Shown here: piece by piece, positions 43,124-51,335 of the stretch
Numbering within the stretch: position 1 is the first letter of the stretch
Layout of the letters: each line of letters starts with the position of its first letter
Origin: a bacterium
GTDB taxonomy: Bacteria; Patescibacteriota; Saccharimonadia; Saccharimonadales; UBA4665
Direction: 5' to 3'
DNA: 64,000 nt
Assembly (NCBI GenBank): GCA_021811625.1
Contig: JAJZNU010000003.1
Span: 1 to 64,000, forward strand
Translations under genes and position numbers: made by a program
Notes under the pieces: model-generated
Database searches by the model: none
Told to the model about the DNA's origin: nothing
Seen by the model: only the letters and a program-made list of their open reading frames with translations

Positions 43124-44335
43124 ATGAAAATACTGATGCTTGGCTGGGAACTGCCGCCACATAACAGTGGTGGTTTGGGAGCCGCCTGTTACTATTTATC
43201 GCGTGCTCTCAGCCGACAAGGTGTAGATATTGAGTTTGTTCTACCCTACACTGCCGACCACAGCTCCATAGACTTTATGAAAATTACCGCCGCTCATCCC
43301 CAGGACGTTGTCAGCGTCATTAGTTCCGGCATTGCTTACGACAGTTATAAGTATGTCTACAGTTCTGGTGACATCAAATCGGTTGACATCTTTGGTCAGT
43401 CGTTGATCTATGAACAAGCGATTTCCAGAATCGTCGAGTTAGCGGATTTCGATATCATCCACGCTCACGATTGGCTAACTTGCCGGGCGGCGATTAAAGC
43501 TAAAATGATTACCGGCAAACCATTATTTGTCCACTTCCACTCGATCGAGGCGGATCGCTCCGGTAAAGTTATGGGCGGTAATCCTCTGGTTCGAGATATC
43601 GAATACCTCGCGGCACATATAGCCGACCAGGTCATCGCCGTCAGTCAGAATACCAAAGACGGTTTGATAAGAGAATACGGTGTGCCGGCGGATAAGATCG
43701 AGGTTTTGCATAACAGTATCGATGAGTCGGTTCTTGAACCGTATTCCGGAGATAACGCCTATACTTATTTAGATAGAATGAAATCTAACGGCTATCACGT
43801 CCTGGCTAGCGTCGGAAGATTAACTATCCAAAAAGGTCTACCTAATATGCTGCGGTCCTTTGCCAAGGTACTCGACAGCGTCCCTAAAACCATTTTGTTA
43901 ATTACCGGATCAGGAGAGCAGTACTACGAGTTAATCGGTTTAGCCGCCGACTTGGGAATCCTTCATAACGTGATGTTCTCCGGTTTCCAGCGCGGTAAGG
44001 CTTACCGTGACGCCTTTTCGCTAGCCGATTTATTCATTATGCCTTCGGTGTCTGAACCGTTCGGCATCACCGCCCTGGAATCTATCGGCTACGGTACGCC
44101 GGTCTTAATTTCCAAGCAGTCCGGTGTCGGTGAAGTGATAAAGAATTGTCTTCGGGTTGATAGCTGGGATGTTGATGAGATGGCTAATAAGATTGTTGGC
44201 GTCTTACAAAACCCCGGCATTAGGAATGAGTTGCATAGGAATTCGTATGACGAGTGGAAGCGTCTTAGCTGGGACCAACCGGCCGCTAAACTAAGAAACA
44301 TTTACAGTAGCCAGCTGGCAGGTGTGTGCGTATGA
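43124..44335 (+). CDS. Glycosyltransferase, GT4/GT5 (glycogen-synthase-like)
   Basis: GT-B fold retaining transferase of 403 residues. N-terminal MLGWELPPHNSGGLGAACY is the nucleotide-sugar loop typical of GT4/GT5; DIIHAHDWLT and FHSIEADR follow; the C-terminal half has ASVGRLTIQKGL, and MPSVSEPFGITALE with the acid pair E..E expected for the sugar-nucleotide site. Because it is in an operon with GH57 and GH15 enzymes, it likely makes or extends an alpha-glucan, but the donor is not known. It shares 4 bases (ATGA) with the next gene. Confidence 0.88.
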   Translation: MKILMLGWELPPHNSGGLGAACYYLSRALSRQGVDIEFVLPYTADHSSIDFMKITAAHPQDVVSVISSGIAYDSYKYVYSSGDIKSVDIFGQSLIYEQAISRIVELADFDIIHAHDWLTCRAAIKAKMITGKPLFVHFHSIEADRSGKVMGGNPLVRDIEYLAAHIADQVIAVSQNTKDGLIREYGVPADKIEVLHNSIDESVLEPYSGDNAYTYLDRMKSNGYHVLASVGRLTIQKGLPNMLRSFAKVLDSVPKTILLITGSGEQYYELIGLAADLGILHNVMFSGFQRGKAYRDAFSLADLFIMPSVSEPFGITALESIGYGTPVLISKQSGVGEVIKNCLRVDSWDVDEMANKIVGVLQNPGIRNELHRNSYDEWKRLSWDQPAAKLRNIYSSQLAGVCV

Positions 44336-45540
44336 ACCGGGCTATTGTGCTGTATTTGCACGTTCACCAACCATTTCGAATTCGCCACTACACCGTCTTT
44401 GACGCCGCTAATTCTCACAACTATTTCGATGCTCCGTATGATGCTCCGGAAAGCAATGAGCGCATTCTCAAAAAAATTGCGACTAAATCTTACTTGCCAA
44501 CAAACGAACGTTTATTAAAACTGTTGAACGATCATCCGGAATTTAAACTGAGCTTATCTATTACCGGGACGTTGGTTGAGCAGTTAAAGAGATGGTCGCC
44601 CGAAAGCCTGGAGTCGTTTATAGCTTTGGTCAAGACCGGTCGAGTCGAGATCCTGGCGGAGACTTATCACCACTCGTTATCGTTTTTCTACGACCGGTCC
44701 GAATTCGAGTCACAAGTGGATATGCATAGGGAGATGGTCGAGAGCATCTTTTCCCAAACTCCGAAAGTCTTCAGAAATACGGAATTAGCCTACAACAATG
44801 ATCTGGCTTTTTGGGCCGATAAGCACGGTTATAAGGGAATCCTGGCTGAGGGCTGGGACAAGATATTGGGCTGGCGCAGTCCGAACTTTTTGTATCGTCC
44901 CGCTTATACCGATAATATTCGTCTGCTCATGAAGAATTACAAGCTCAGTGACGATATCGCCTTTAGGTTTGGCGACCGGGAATGGAGTGAATGGCCGTTG
45001 ACAGCCGATAAATTTACTCACTGGTTGAACGAGACCAACGATGCCGAAGTGTTCAACCTATTTATGGATTATGAGACTTTCGGGGAACATCAGTGGATTG
45101 AATCGGGGATCTTCGGCTTCTTAGAGTCGCTTCCTAGGCAGTGGCTTAAAACCGACGGTAACCGATTTTTGACAGTCTGTGAAGCTATCGATAGTTTTGA
45201 ACCCGCTGATAAAATCGATGTACCCTCGACCATAACCTGGGCTGATACCGAACGTGACTTATCCGCCTGGTTGGGCAACTCCATGCAGCAAGACGCTATT
45301 AATTCGCTGTACTCTTTGAAGGATAAGATCCTCGGCTGCGGAGATCTAGCCCTAATTGAAGATTGGCGCAAGTTGCAGACTTCTGATCATTTTTACTATA
45401 TGTGCACCAAATGGTTTAAAGACGGCGATATACACGCCTACTTTAGTCCGTATGACAGCCCTTACGAAGCCGCAATTAATTTCATGAATGCCTGGCATGA
45501 TATAAAATATAGGTTAAGCGAAAAAGGAATCGAGGTTTAG
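44332..45540 (+). CDS. Glycoside hydrolase family 57 enzyme
   Basis: Alpha-glucan-active (beta/alpha)7-barrel enzyme. From ATG 44332 (ATGA overlap with the previous stop; a GTG at 44326 is less likely) the protein has 402 residues. LHVHQPFRIRHY marks the first GH57 motif, the nucleophile is E151 in FRNTELAYNN, and the acid/base is D246 in FMDYETFGEH. GH57 includes alpha-amylases, 4-alpha-glucanotransferases and branching enzymes; the small size suits an amylase or amylopullulanase-like activity. It is in operon with GT4/5 and GH15. Confidence 0.9.
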   Translation: MNRAIVLYLHVHQPFRIRHYTVFDAANSHNYFDAPYDAPESNERILKKIATKSYLPTNERLLKLLNDHPEFKLSLSITGTLVEQLKRWSPESLESFIALVKTGRVEILAETYHHSLSFFYDRSEFESQVDMHREMVESIFSQTPKVFRNTELAYNNDLAFWADKHGYKGILAEGWDKILGWRSPNFLYRPAYTDNIRLLMKNYKLSDDIAFRFGDREWSEWPLTADKFTHWLNETNDAEVFNLFMDYETFGEHQWIESGIFGFLESLPRQWLKTDGNRFLTVCEAIDSFEPADKIDVPSTITWADTERDLSAWLGNSMQQDAINSLYSLKDKILGCGDLALIEDWRKLQTSDHFYYMCTKWFKDGDIHAYFSPYDSPYEAAINFMNAWHDIKYRLSEKGIEV

Positions 45541-47481
45541 GTGGGTAGACCGGTAGTATTAAGCAATGGGCAATTATTCGTTGGACTAGATGAGAATGGT
45601 CTGGTACATGACTTTTATTATCCATACGTCGGACTGGATAATTTAACAAACGCTCGCAGTTCCCAACATAAAATTGGAGTCTGGATCGAGGGTAAGTTTC
45701 ATTGGGTTGGAGACGATTCGTGGGCAGTTCATGTTAATTCTGCCGACGACGCTCTGATGAGTGAAATAACATTTCATTCCGATGATCTCAACATTGACAT
45801 GCATTTAAATGATTTCGTCGATACTCAGTACAACTCCTTAATTCGCCGGATCAAGATTACCAATTTAGCCTCAGAAGAGCGCGACATACGGCTTTTCATG
45901 CATCAGGTCTTTCAGATTTCCCGGGCCGGGAGGGCCGATACCGCCATGTTTGTTCCTGACGATAATTATATCCTCGACTATAAAGGCCGTTGTTGCCTGC
46001 TGATTGCCGGTAAGTTGGTGCGCGGTGGTGAGTTTGATCAATTTGCCGTTGGTAACTACGGTATCGAAGGAAAAGACGGAACCTTTAAAGATGCCGAAGA
46101 CGGTGAGCTCTCCGGTAATGCCGTTGAACACGGCGGAGTTGACAGCGTACTACGTTTCCGACAGGTAACAAACCCCGGCGAGGACATGCTGGTCGATTAC
46201 TGGGTGGTGGCCGCCGACAGCCAAACCGATGCTCAAGTCGTTCATACCAAGTATAAGTATTACTCGATTGATGAGAGGCAAAATGCAACGACCAACCATT
46301 GGCGCAACTGGTTGGGAGACAAATCTACTTTAACACTTTCCAGCGATGAAATTCGGGCGGTCCAAAAGAGTTTACTGACCATCAAGGCGCATTGCGACGA
46401 AAGAGGGTCGGTGCTGGCCAGTGGTGATTCGAGTATTTTCAACTTCGGACGTGATTATTACTGTTACTGTTGGCCTCGTGATGCGGCATATGCCATTTGG
46501 CCTTTGATTCGAATGGGTCACTATGAGGAGGCTAAAAAATTCTTTGAGTTTGCCCGCGATACAATGCACCGCGACGGCTATCTAATGCACAAGTATCAGC
46601 CTGACCGCGCGATCGGCAGCACCTGGCATCCGCTGCTCCACGGACGACACAAGGAATTAGCTATCCAGGAAGATGAAACTGCCAGCGTCATATTCATGAT
46701 CGGGCATTACTATAAGGCATCAATGGATAAAACTTTCATACATACCTTTTTTGACAGCTTTATAGCCCCCTGCGCTAATTTTATGAGTAGCTTTATTGAT
46801 GAATCGACCGACCTGCCTCACGCCAGCTATGATCTTTGGGAGCAAAAATTTCTGACATCGACATACACTGTCTCAACGGTTATCGCGGCGCTCGAGACCG
46901 CCGCCGACATAGCCGAAACTTTGGAATATCCAGACAGTGCTGCCAGATGGCGCCGAGCATCGTCTCGTATTGGGAGCGGCCTGGACAAGCTTTATCACCC
47001 TGACGGCTATTACCGCAAGGGCTTTCTGCTGCTACCTGACGGCCAGCTGGAGTACGACGACAGCCTGGATATATCTAGTCTTTATGGTCCATTTATGTAT
47101 GCCAAACTGTCTATGGATGACCCCAAGCTCCAATCGACTCTCTCCCATATCGAGCAAAGACTGCTCAATACCAGTCCTATTGGGGGAGTAATACGTTATG
47201 AAGGTGATGAATATTTTCTGTCAAAAAGACAATATAAAGGTAACCCGTGGATTGTTTGTACGCTGTGGCTGGCGCAAGTATATCTAGGTGTCGGACAGCA
47301 TGAAAAAGCCAAAGTCTTAATCGATTGGGCATTAAAACGTCAACTAGAGAGTGGCGCGCTAAGCGAGCAGTTTGATCCTGACAGCGGTTCAGCCATAGGC
47401 GTAACTCCACTGGTTTGGAGCCACGCCGAAATGGTGGACACTTTATTGGATCTTCAAGCCGCCGCTTCGGCTAATGAATAG
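45541..47481 (+). CDS. Glycoside hydrolase family 15 protein (glucoamylase-like)
   Basis: The GTG start follows directly after the GH57 stop. The 646 residues comprise an N-terminal beta-sandwich (about 1-270; SNGQLFVGLDENGLVHDFYYPYVG) and an (alpha/alpha)6 barrel. Catalytic acids are placed near E379 (AIQEDETAS) and E608 (ALSEQFDP); YYCYCWPRDAAYAIW is the substrate-site signature. GH15 members release glucose from alpha-glucans or cleave trehalose. No signal peptide, so the substrate is intracellular, probably the polymer made by the GT4/5 gene. Confidence 0.92.
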   Translation: MGRPVVLSNGQLFVGLDENGLVHDFYYPYVGLDNLTNARSSQHKIGVWIEGKFHWVGDDSWAVHVNSADDALMSEITFHSDDLNIDMHLNDFVDTQYNSLIRRIKITNLASEERDIRLFMHQVFQISRAGRADTAMFVPDDNYILDYKGRCCLLIAGKLVRGGEFDQFAVGNYGIEGKDGTFKDAEDGELSGNAVEHGGVDSVLRFRQVTNPGEDMLVDYWVVAADSQTDAQVVHTKYKYYSIDERQNATTNHWRNWLGDKSTLTLSSDEIRAVQKSLLTIKAHCDERGSVLASGDSSIFNFGRDYYCYCWPRDAAYAIWPLIRMGHYEEAKKFFEFARDTMHRDGYLMHKYQPDRAIGSTWHPLLHGRHKELAIQEDETASVIFMIGHYYKASMDKTFIHTFFDSFIAPCANFMSSFIDESTDLPHASYDLWEQKFLTSTYTVSTVIAALETAADIAETLEYPDSAARWRRASSRIGSGLDKLYHPDGYYRKGFLLLPDGQLEYDDSLDISSLYGPFMYAKLSMDDPKLQSTLSHIEQRLLNTSPIGGVIRYEGDEYFLSKRQYKGNPWIVCTLWLAQVYLGVGQHEKAKVLIDWALKRQLESGALSEQFDPDSGSAIGVTPLVWSHAEMVDTLLDLQAAASANE

Positions 47482-47483
47482 TT

Positions 47484-47687
47484 CTACTTCTTTGGCTTAA
47501 CTTCGTTCCGGCCGAGATTCTTCTTCGTTTCGGTAAAAGTCACGTGTTTCTTTAACTTCGGGCTATATTTACGAAGCGTGAGCTTATCCGGGCTATTCTG
47601 GGTGTTCTTAGTCGTATAGTATATCCGCTCGCCGGATTCCTCACTGACCAGTCCAATTATCTTGCGTTTATCACCTTTTTTTGCCAT
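47484..47687 (-). CDS. rpmG: 50S ribosomal protein L33
   Basis: Small ribosomal protein of 67 residues with [18 protein letters not shown] and [21 protein letters not shown], the L33 pattern. The frame opens at 47774, but the upstream part runs across the 47729-47751 terminator, so the ATG at 47687 is the start. The zinc-binding cysteines of the C+ form are absent (no Cys at all). Its 3' end is 2 bases from the convergent GH15 stop. Confidence 0.92.
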   Translation of the reverse strand: MAKKGDKRKIIGLVSEESGERIYYTTKNTQNSPDKLTLRKYSPKLKKHVTFTETKKNLGRNEVKPKK

Positions 47688-47728
47688 AGCGTTTATTCTA
47701 ACAGATAAGTGGTTGATTTGTAAACATA

Positions 47729-47751
47729 AAACCCCGCGTGTTGCGGGGTTT
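47729..47751 (-). terminator. Intrinsic terminator between tRNA-Thr and rpmG
   Basis: AAACCCCGC and GCGGGGTTT form a perfect 9-bp stem with loop GTGTT (plus-strand sense); TTTT follows on the minus strand. It would end transcripts from the minus-strand tRNA-Thr. A second hairpin just upstream (GTGCTTGA 47756-47763 with TCAAGCAC 47793-47800, plus inner GGGC/GCCC) may assist it. Confidence 0.75.
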
Positions 47752-47879
47752 AGAAGTGCTTGACGTCTCTCCACTACTTTGGGCCAATGCCCTCAAGCAC
47801 CTGAGCTCAATTTAAACAGTCTTATGAATTCGAAGCAGTAGGAATTCTAACAATTTATGTGTATGATGCTTCTTTAACC

Positions 47880-47955
47880 TGGAGCCACGGCCGAGATTTG
47901 AACTCGGGACCTCAACTTTACCATAGTTGCGCTCTACCAACTGAGCTACCGCGGC
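47880..47955 (-). tRNA. tRNA-Thr (anticodon GGU)
   Basis: Acceptor GCCGCGG/CCGTGGC, D-arm GCTCAGTTGGTAGAGC, anticodon stem CAACT/AGTTG around ATGGTAA (anticodon GGT), T-arm CCGAGTTCAAATCTCGG, discriminator T, encoded CCA. Confidence 0.96.
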
Positions 47956-48022
47956 AAATAGTTCTTACGCCATGGTAGCAAATTCCCTCTGTTTTTGCTA
48001 CACTTTCTATCTGTAAGGATAT

Positions 48023-48099
48023 GCCGCCTTAACTCAGTTGGCTAGAGTGTCAGTTTTGTAAACTGAATGTCGTCGGTTCGAATCCGACAGGCGGCTCCA
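48023..48099 (+). tRNA. tRNA-Thr (anticodon UGU)
   Basis: Acceptor GCCGCCT/AGGCGGC, anticodon stem TCAGT/ACTGA around TTTGTAA (anticodon TGT), T-arm with GGTTCGAATCC, encoded CCA at 48097-48099. The adjacent tRNA-Tyr starts 11 bases later, so they are probably one transcript. Confidence 0.96.
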
Positions 48100-48109
48100 A
48101 CTGAGTTGT

Positions 48110-48195
48110 GCAGGGATAGTGAAGCGGTCAAACACGGTAGACTGTAAATCTATTGGCTTTCGCCTTCGGGGGTTCGAATCCCTCTCCCTGCACCA
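48110..48195 (+). tRNA. tRNA-Tyr (anticodon GUA)
   Basis: Class II tRNA of 86 bases: acceptor GCAGGGA/TCCCTGC, anticodon loop with GTA (GACTGTAAATC), long variable arm (GGCTTTCGCC), T-arm GGGGTTCGAATCCCT, encoded CCA at 48193-48195. Its 3' end is part of an 11-base direct repeat (48188-48198 and 48320-48330). Confidence 0.96.
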
Positions 48196-48198
48196 AAT

Positions 48199-48319
48199 CA
48201 CTGCCGTTGACTTAAGAAAATCTAGAACGACTTCAATTATTTTAGGCGACTTCAAACACCTTAATTTTTTACCTCGACAGCTTATTGTTTTGGCGAAAAA
48301 GCTTAAGTCAACAGTAGTG
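48199..48319. mobile_element. Small MITE-like element inserted at the 3' end of tRNA-Tyr
   Basis: CACTGCCGTTGACTTAAG (48199-48216) and CTTAAGTCAACAGTAGTG (48302-48319) are terminal inverted repeats matching at 16 of 18 positions. They are flanked immediately on both sides by the perfect 11-base direct repeat CTGCACCAAAT (48188-48198, 48320-48330), as expected for a target duplication. The 121-base element has no gene; inside, GACTTCAA occurs twice. An 8-base CTGCACCA also occurs at 48965-48972 beyond the toxin gene. The left copy is the tRNA end itself, so duplication by a tRNA-directed integrase is an alternative. Confidence 0.6.
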
Positions 48320-48384
48320 CTGCACCAAATGCTGTCGTATTCGCACGCATATGTTGCTACAATACTTATTGGAGGAATATAATT

Positions 48385-48633
48385 ATGCCTAATATTTTAC
48401 CTATCTCAGATTTGCGTAACTACACTGAAGTCTTAAAGAAAGTAGACGTAGATAAGCCGGTCTACCTAACGCGCAATGGCCGAGGTAGTTATGTAATCTC
48501 TAAGATAGACGACTATGATTATGAGAAAACTGTAGAAAACTTGCTGAAAGACATACAAAAAGGAGAGAAGTCCCTAAAGGATAATGGCGTTTCTTTAGAT
48601 CAGATCGCAAAAAAATATAATTTAAGTTTATGA
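48385..48633 (+). CDS. Type II antitoxin, Phd/YefM family
   Basis: The 82 residues begin NILPISDLRNYTEVLKKV, with VYLTRNGRGSYVISKIDDYD, the Phd/YefM DNA-binding domain pattern; the C-terminal half would wrap the toxin. A GGAGGAA-type site precedes the ATG. Its stop overlaps the toxin start by 4 bases (ATGA), typical of coupled pairs. Local GC is clearly lower than in neighbouring genes, suggesting transfer. Confidence 0.88.
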   Translation: MPNILPISDLRNYTEVLKKVDVDKPVYLTRNGRGSYVISKIDDYDYEKTVENLLKDIQKGEKSLKDNGVSLDQIAKKYNLSL

Positions 48634-48935
48634 ATATTATATTTACACCTTTAGCAGAACAAGATCTAGCCGACTTATTTAGCTATATTAGCAATGATTT
48701 AGGTAACCCAATTGCTGCACACAACATAGCCGATAAAATACTTCATGCATCACAAAAACTATCGGACTTCCCGGAGTTTGGTGCTGGGTTAAAAACGATA
48801 GACACCAGACTGGATAACTATAGGTATTTAATAGTAGATAACTATTTAATAATCTATAAGTATATTGAGCAGGAAGTTTATATACTGCGTATTCTATATG
48901 CTAGATCTGACTACGTTAAATTACTTGAAAAATAA
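48630..48935 (+). CDS. Type II toxin, RelE/ParE superfamily
   Basis: The 101 residues show the RelE/ParE fold pattern: FTPLAEQDLADLFSYISNDLG, then helices, and the C-terminal strands YLIVDNYLIIYKY and YILRILYARSDY. Whether it cleaves mRNA on the ribosome (RelE) or poisons gyrase (ParE) cannot be decided; YARSDY resembles ParE-like members. Translation is coupled to the antitoxin. Confidence 0.87.
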   Translation: MNIIFTPLAEQDLADLFSYISNDLGNPIAAHNIADKILHASQKLSDFPEFGAGLKTIDTRLDNYRYLIVDNYLIIYKYIEQEVYILRILYARSDYVKLLEK

Positions 48936-49231
48936 CTAAAAAGGTTCTGACTTTGTACAGAATTCTGCACCAGTGTTGTTGAGATCGAAGCTATTATTTA
49001 TAATTTAGTTATGAATTTTCCGGTTATTAACATATTAAGGCGTAAAGTTTGTTGTGATGGCACCTATGATTATCAAATCCGTCAGTAATTTAAGGAACAC
49101 TACAAGATAAATTATGTTTGCGAATCCGGCGATATCAGACGGAGCACAGCTTTTCCAATGATACAAGACTCTCCTGGCCGTGCAAGAAAAATAATCATGG
49201 CCAGGCAAGACCTCGGCCACAAATACATAAC

Positions 49232-49789
49232 ATGCTAAGAATCACTATAGTTACGGGAAACCCTGGAAAAGTCAAAGAGCTTAAAGCGCTAGCGAGCGGT
49301 AGAATTGACTTTACGATGCATGATTTAGACATCGACGAAATACAGAGTCTGGATTTAGAGAAGATCGTTAAAGATAAAGCCGATAAGGCTTACAAGCAGA
49401 TAGGAAGTCCGGTAATCGTCGAAGACGTCTCGGCGGGATTAGCTAGCCTCAATAATCTGCCGGGTCCATTTATAAAGTATTTTAATAAAGAAATTGGTAA
49501 TGATTCGCTATACAAACTAGCTAATCCCAACGATACAGTGACGATTAGCTGTATCGCTGCATATTATGATGGAGTAAAGTTTCTGCTAGGAAAAGGTACC
49601 CTTACAGGTAAAATTGTCAGCCCGAGAGGAAATAATGGCTTTGGTTTTGACTCTGTAGTCGTACCCAGCGGACAGACTAAGACAATGGCGGAGATGACTA
49701 GTGAAGAGAAAATACTTGTTGGACATCGAGGCAAGGCCTTTAGGTCATTATTAAGTCAACTCGAACAACAACATATTATAGGGGTTTAA
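49232..49789 (+). CDS. RdgB/HAM1-like non-canonical purine NTP pyrophosphatase
   Basis: Removes inosine and xanthosine triphosphates from the nucleotide pool. From ATG 49232, the protein (185 residues) starts ITIVTGNPGKVKELKAL, the T-x-N-x-x-K signature of HAM1, and has VIVEDVSAGLASLNNLPGPF and GFGFDSVVVP later. The frame extends upstream to 49118 but without homology. Several positions differ from the bacterial RdgB consensus (FDPxF is FDSVV), so it is a divergent member. It follows the AT-rich toxin-antitoxin pair. Confidence 0.85.
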   Translation: MLRITIVTGNPGKVKELKALASGRIDFTMHDLDIDEIQSLDLEKIVKDKADKAYKQIGSPVIVEDVSAGLASLNNLPGPFIKYFNKEIGNDSLYKLANPNDTVTISCIAAYYDGVKFLLGKGTLTGKIVSPRGNNGFGFDSVVVPSGQTKTMAEMTSEEKILVGHRGKAFRSLLSQLEQQHIIGV

Positions 49790-49941
49790 GCTCGCCGGCG
49801 GATTAAGATCGAATCGATTTATAGTAGTGATTGTTTCCTGGCTGGGTTGTAAACACGCCGTTATGCCCTGGTTACTAAAAGCGGAATTGGCAAGGCAATA
49901 TTAACTAAAATGTATCTAAGCTAGGGCGTGTAGTTATGGGA

Positions 49942-50589
49942 TTAATTGTCGCCGCCCCCACCGCCGCCGCTATCGCCGCCGCCACCTCCACCACTACCGC
50001 TGGTGACTGGAACCGGTATATAAATCGGGGTAATAACTTTCTGGATAATAACTTGCGTCTGGGTTTGGACTTTTACCGGTACTGGTTTGGCGACGACCTG
50101 AAAGTCGGCATAAGGTAGTGCGGTATAGTTAGTCGCAAGCCCTACTATCCGGTAAATGCCGGGTTTATTAAATAAATTGGGCCAATTATCAAAAGACTGC
50201 GTATACGTCCCGCCAACCGGTAGAATTCGCTGCTTGGGTTGATTTAGGCAGGCCGAGGAGCTGGCCGTGTCATGAATTCGTATCCATGAGTTATTGGACC
50301 ACTCGTAGGCAAACAAAGGGTTCTGCGGACAGGTATTGACCAACGTAATCGGTTCGCTTAGGTCATTTTTTAGGGTGTAGCTGATACTGTCGCCTACGGT
50401 ATATTTCGTTTTTGAGGTGGTAAGCTGTATTTCACCGTTAGCAAAATTAAGGGTATTAACCCGTTTAGTTTGCCAGTATATTGCAAAGATAAACAGGGCT
50501 ATAAGCACTAGATAAAGAAGCGCCCAGCCAGTAAGACGTTTAATCTTATTCCGTTCGCGGATAGTGGCCAGTGAGTTATTCTTAGTCAT
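49942..50589 (-). CDS. Membrane-anchored BsuPI-like protein with glycine-rich tail
   Basis: From the ATG at 50589 the protein is about 215 residues: one membrane helix (WALLYLVLIALFIFAIYW), then an extracytoplasmic beta-sandwich (about 55-150) resembling the BsuPI domain (GDSISYTLKNDLSEPITLV; a Cys pair; GGTYTQSFDNWPNL), and a terminal Gly/Asp run. It overlaps the preceding ferric-reductase-like gene by 4 bases (ATGA) and is the last of four genes in the redox operon. Its role there is unknown. Confidence 0.72.
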   Translation of the reverse strand: MTKNNSLATIRERNKIKRLTGWALLYLVLIALFIFAIYWQTKRVNTLNFANGEIQLTTSKTKYTVGDSISYTLKNDLSEPITLVNTCPQNPLFAYEWSNNSWIRIHDTASSSACLNQPKQRILPVGGTYTQSFDNWPNLFNKPGIYRIVGLATNYTALPYADFQVVAKPVPVKVQTQTQVIIQKVITPIYIPVPVTSGSGGGGGGDSGGGGGGDN

Positions 50590-51335
50590 TCCACTTTTGC
50601 CCTTCTCTTCAGACGATAAACGATGGCGATGGCTATCAAGATGCCTAAGACTATCCAAATAACCCTAAACACTCCATGCGCTAAATCGGTTCCTAGATAT
50701 AAGGCATGGAAGAATACGAAGACGATAGTTAGATAGGATAAAAAGTGGAATATTTTCCAGGTATGCGGTTTTTTGTCCATCCAAAAGATTGACGTCAAAA
50801 TTATAGCCAGCACAAAATATAACGAAAACACTCCTAAGGCCACATAAAGGGACCCGAAGTGGTGGCCGGCTATGCTTATTTGACGGTAATGCGACAGAAA
50901 TGGGACTAGCGCTTGAGCAATCGTAAAGGGCACGTACTTGTCAAATAAGAGGGCAATCACATGTATGGTCCCCGATATGGCAAATATGTAAGCGATAGCT
51001 TTATGAGTCGCCCAGGCCGTTAGTGGCTCCAGGAATCGGAACGATGTCCCCGTTATAAAACCAATACCAGAGAGTATTAATAATACCAGAGAAATAGCCG
51101 CTAGAAACCCGGCCGCCCGCGTCACATACCATGGCCAGGAAGTTTTGGCTCGGGCCTCCAGTTGTTTAGAAACCGCGGGCCCCTGTATTGGACTGACCAA
51201 AATATTCGGTGAGTCCGTCGCGGCAAAGGTCAGCGACTTGGGTATCGAGGACGCTGAGGCCCGTGTCGGATTGGCTACGGCCACTGCGATTAATAGAAGG
51301 CTTAGCGCGCTAACCACAACAAAAAATCTACGCAT
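50586..51335 (-). CDS. Ferric-reductase-like transmembrane protein
   Basis: The 249 residues start with a signal-like segment (1-28), followed by an exposed part of about 40 residues and then six membrane helices. Histidines lie in pairs typical of heme-binding ferric-reductase domains: ATHKAIAYIFAISGTIHVIALL, then YRQISIAGHHFGSLYVALG, and FHFLSYLTIVFVFFHALYLG. Such proteins pass electrons across the membrane. It is in an operon with an FAD/NAD(P)H-type reductase and ApbE; 8 bases overlap ApbE. Confidence 0.82.
   Translation of the reverse strand: MRRFFVVVSALSLLLIAVAVANPTRASASSIPKSLTFAATDSPNILVSPIQGPAVSKQLEARAKTSWPWYVTRAAGFLAAISLVLLILSGIGFITGTSFRFLEPLTAWATHKAIAYIFAISGTIHVIALLFDKYVPFTIAQALVPFLSHYRQISIAGHHFGSLYVALGVFSLYFVLAIILTSIFWMDKKPHTWKIFHFLSYLTIVFVFFHALYLGTDLAHGVFRVIWIVLGILIAIAIVYRLKRRAKVE

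Noticed and set aside
48034..48255. 73-residue minus-strand frame over the tRNA cluster
   Set aside because: Covers tRNA-Thr and tRNA-Tyr; a typical false frame across tRNA genes.
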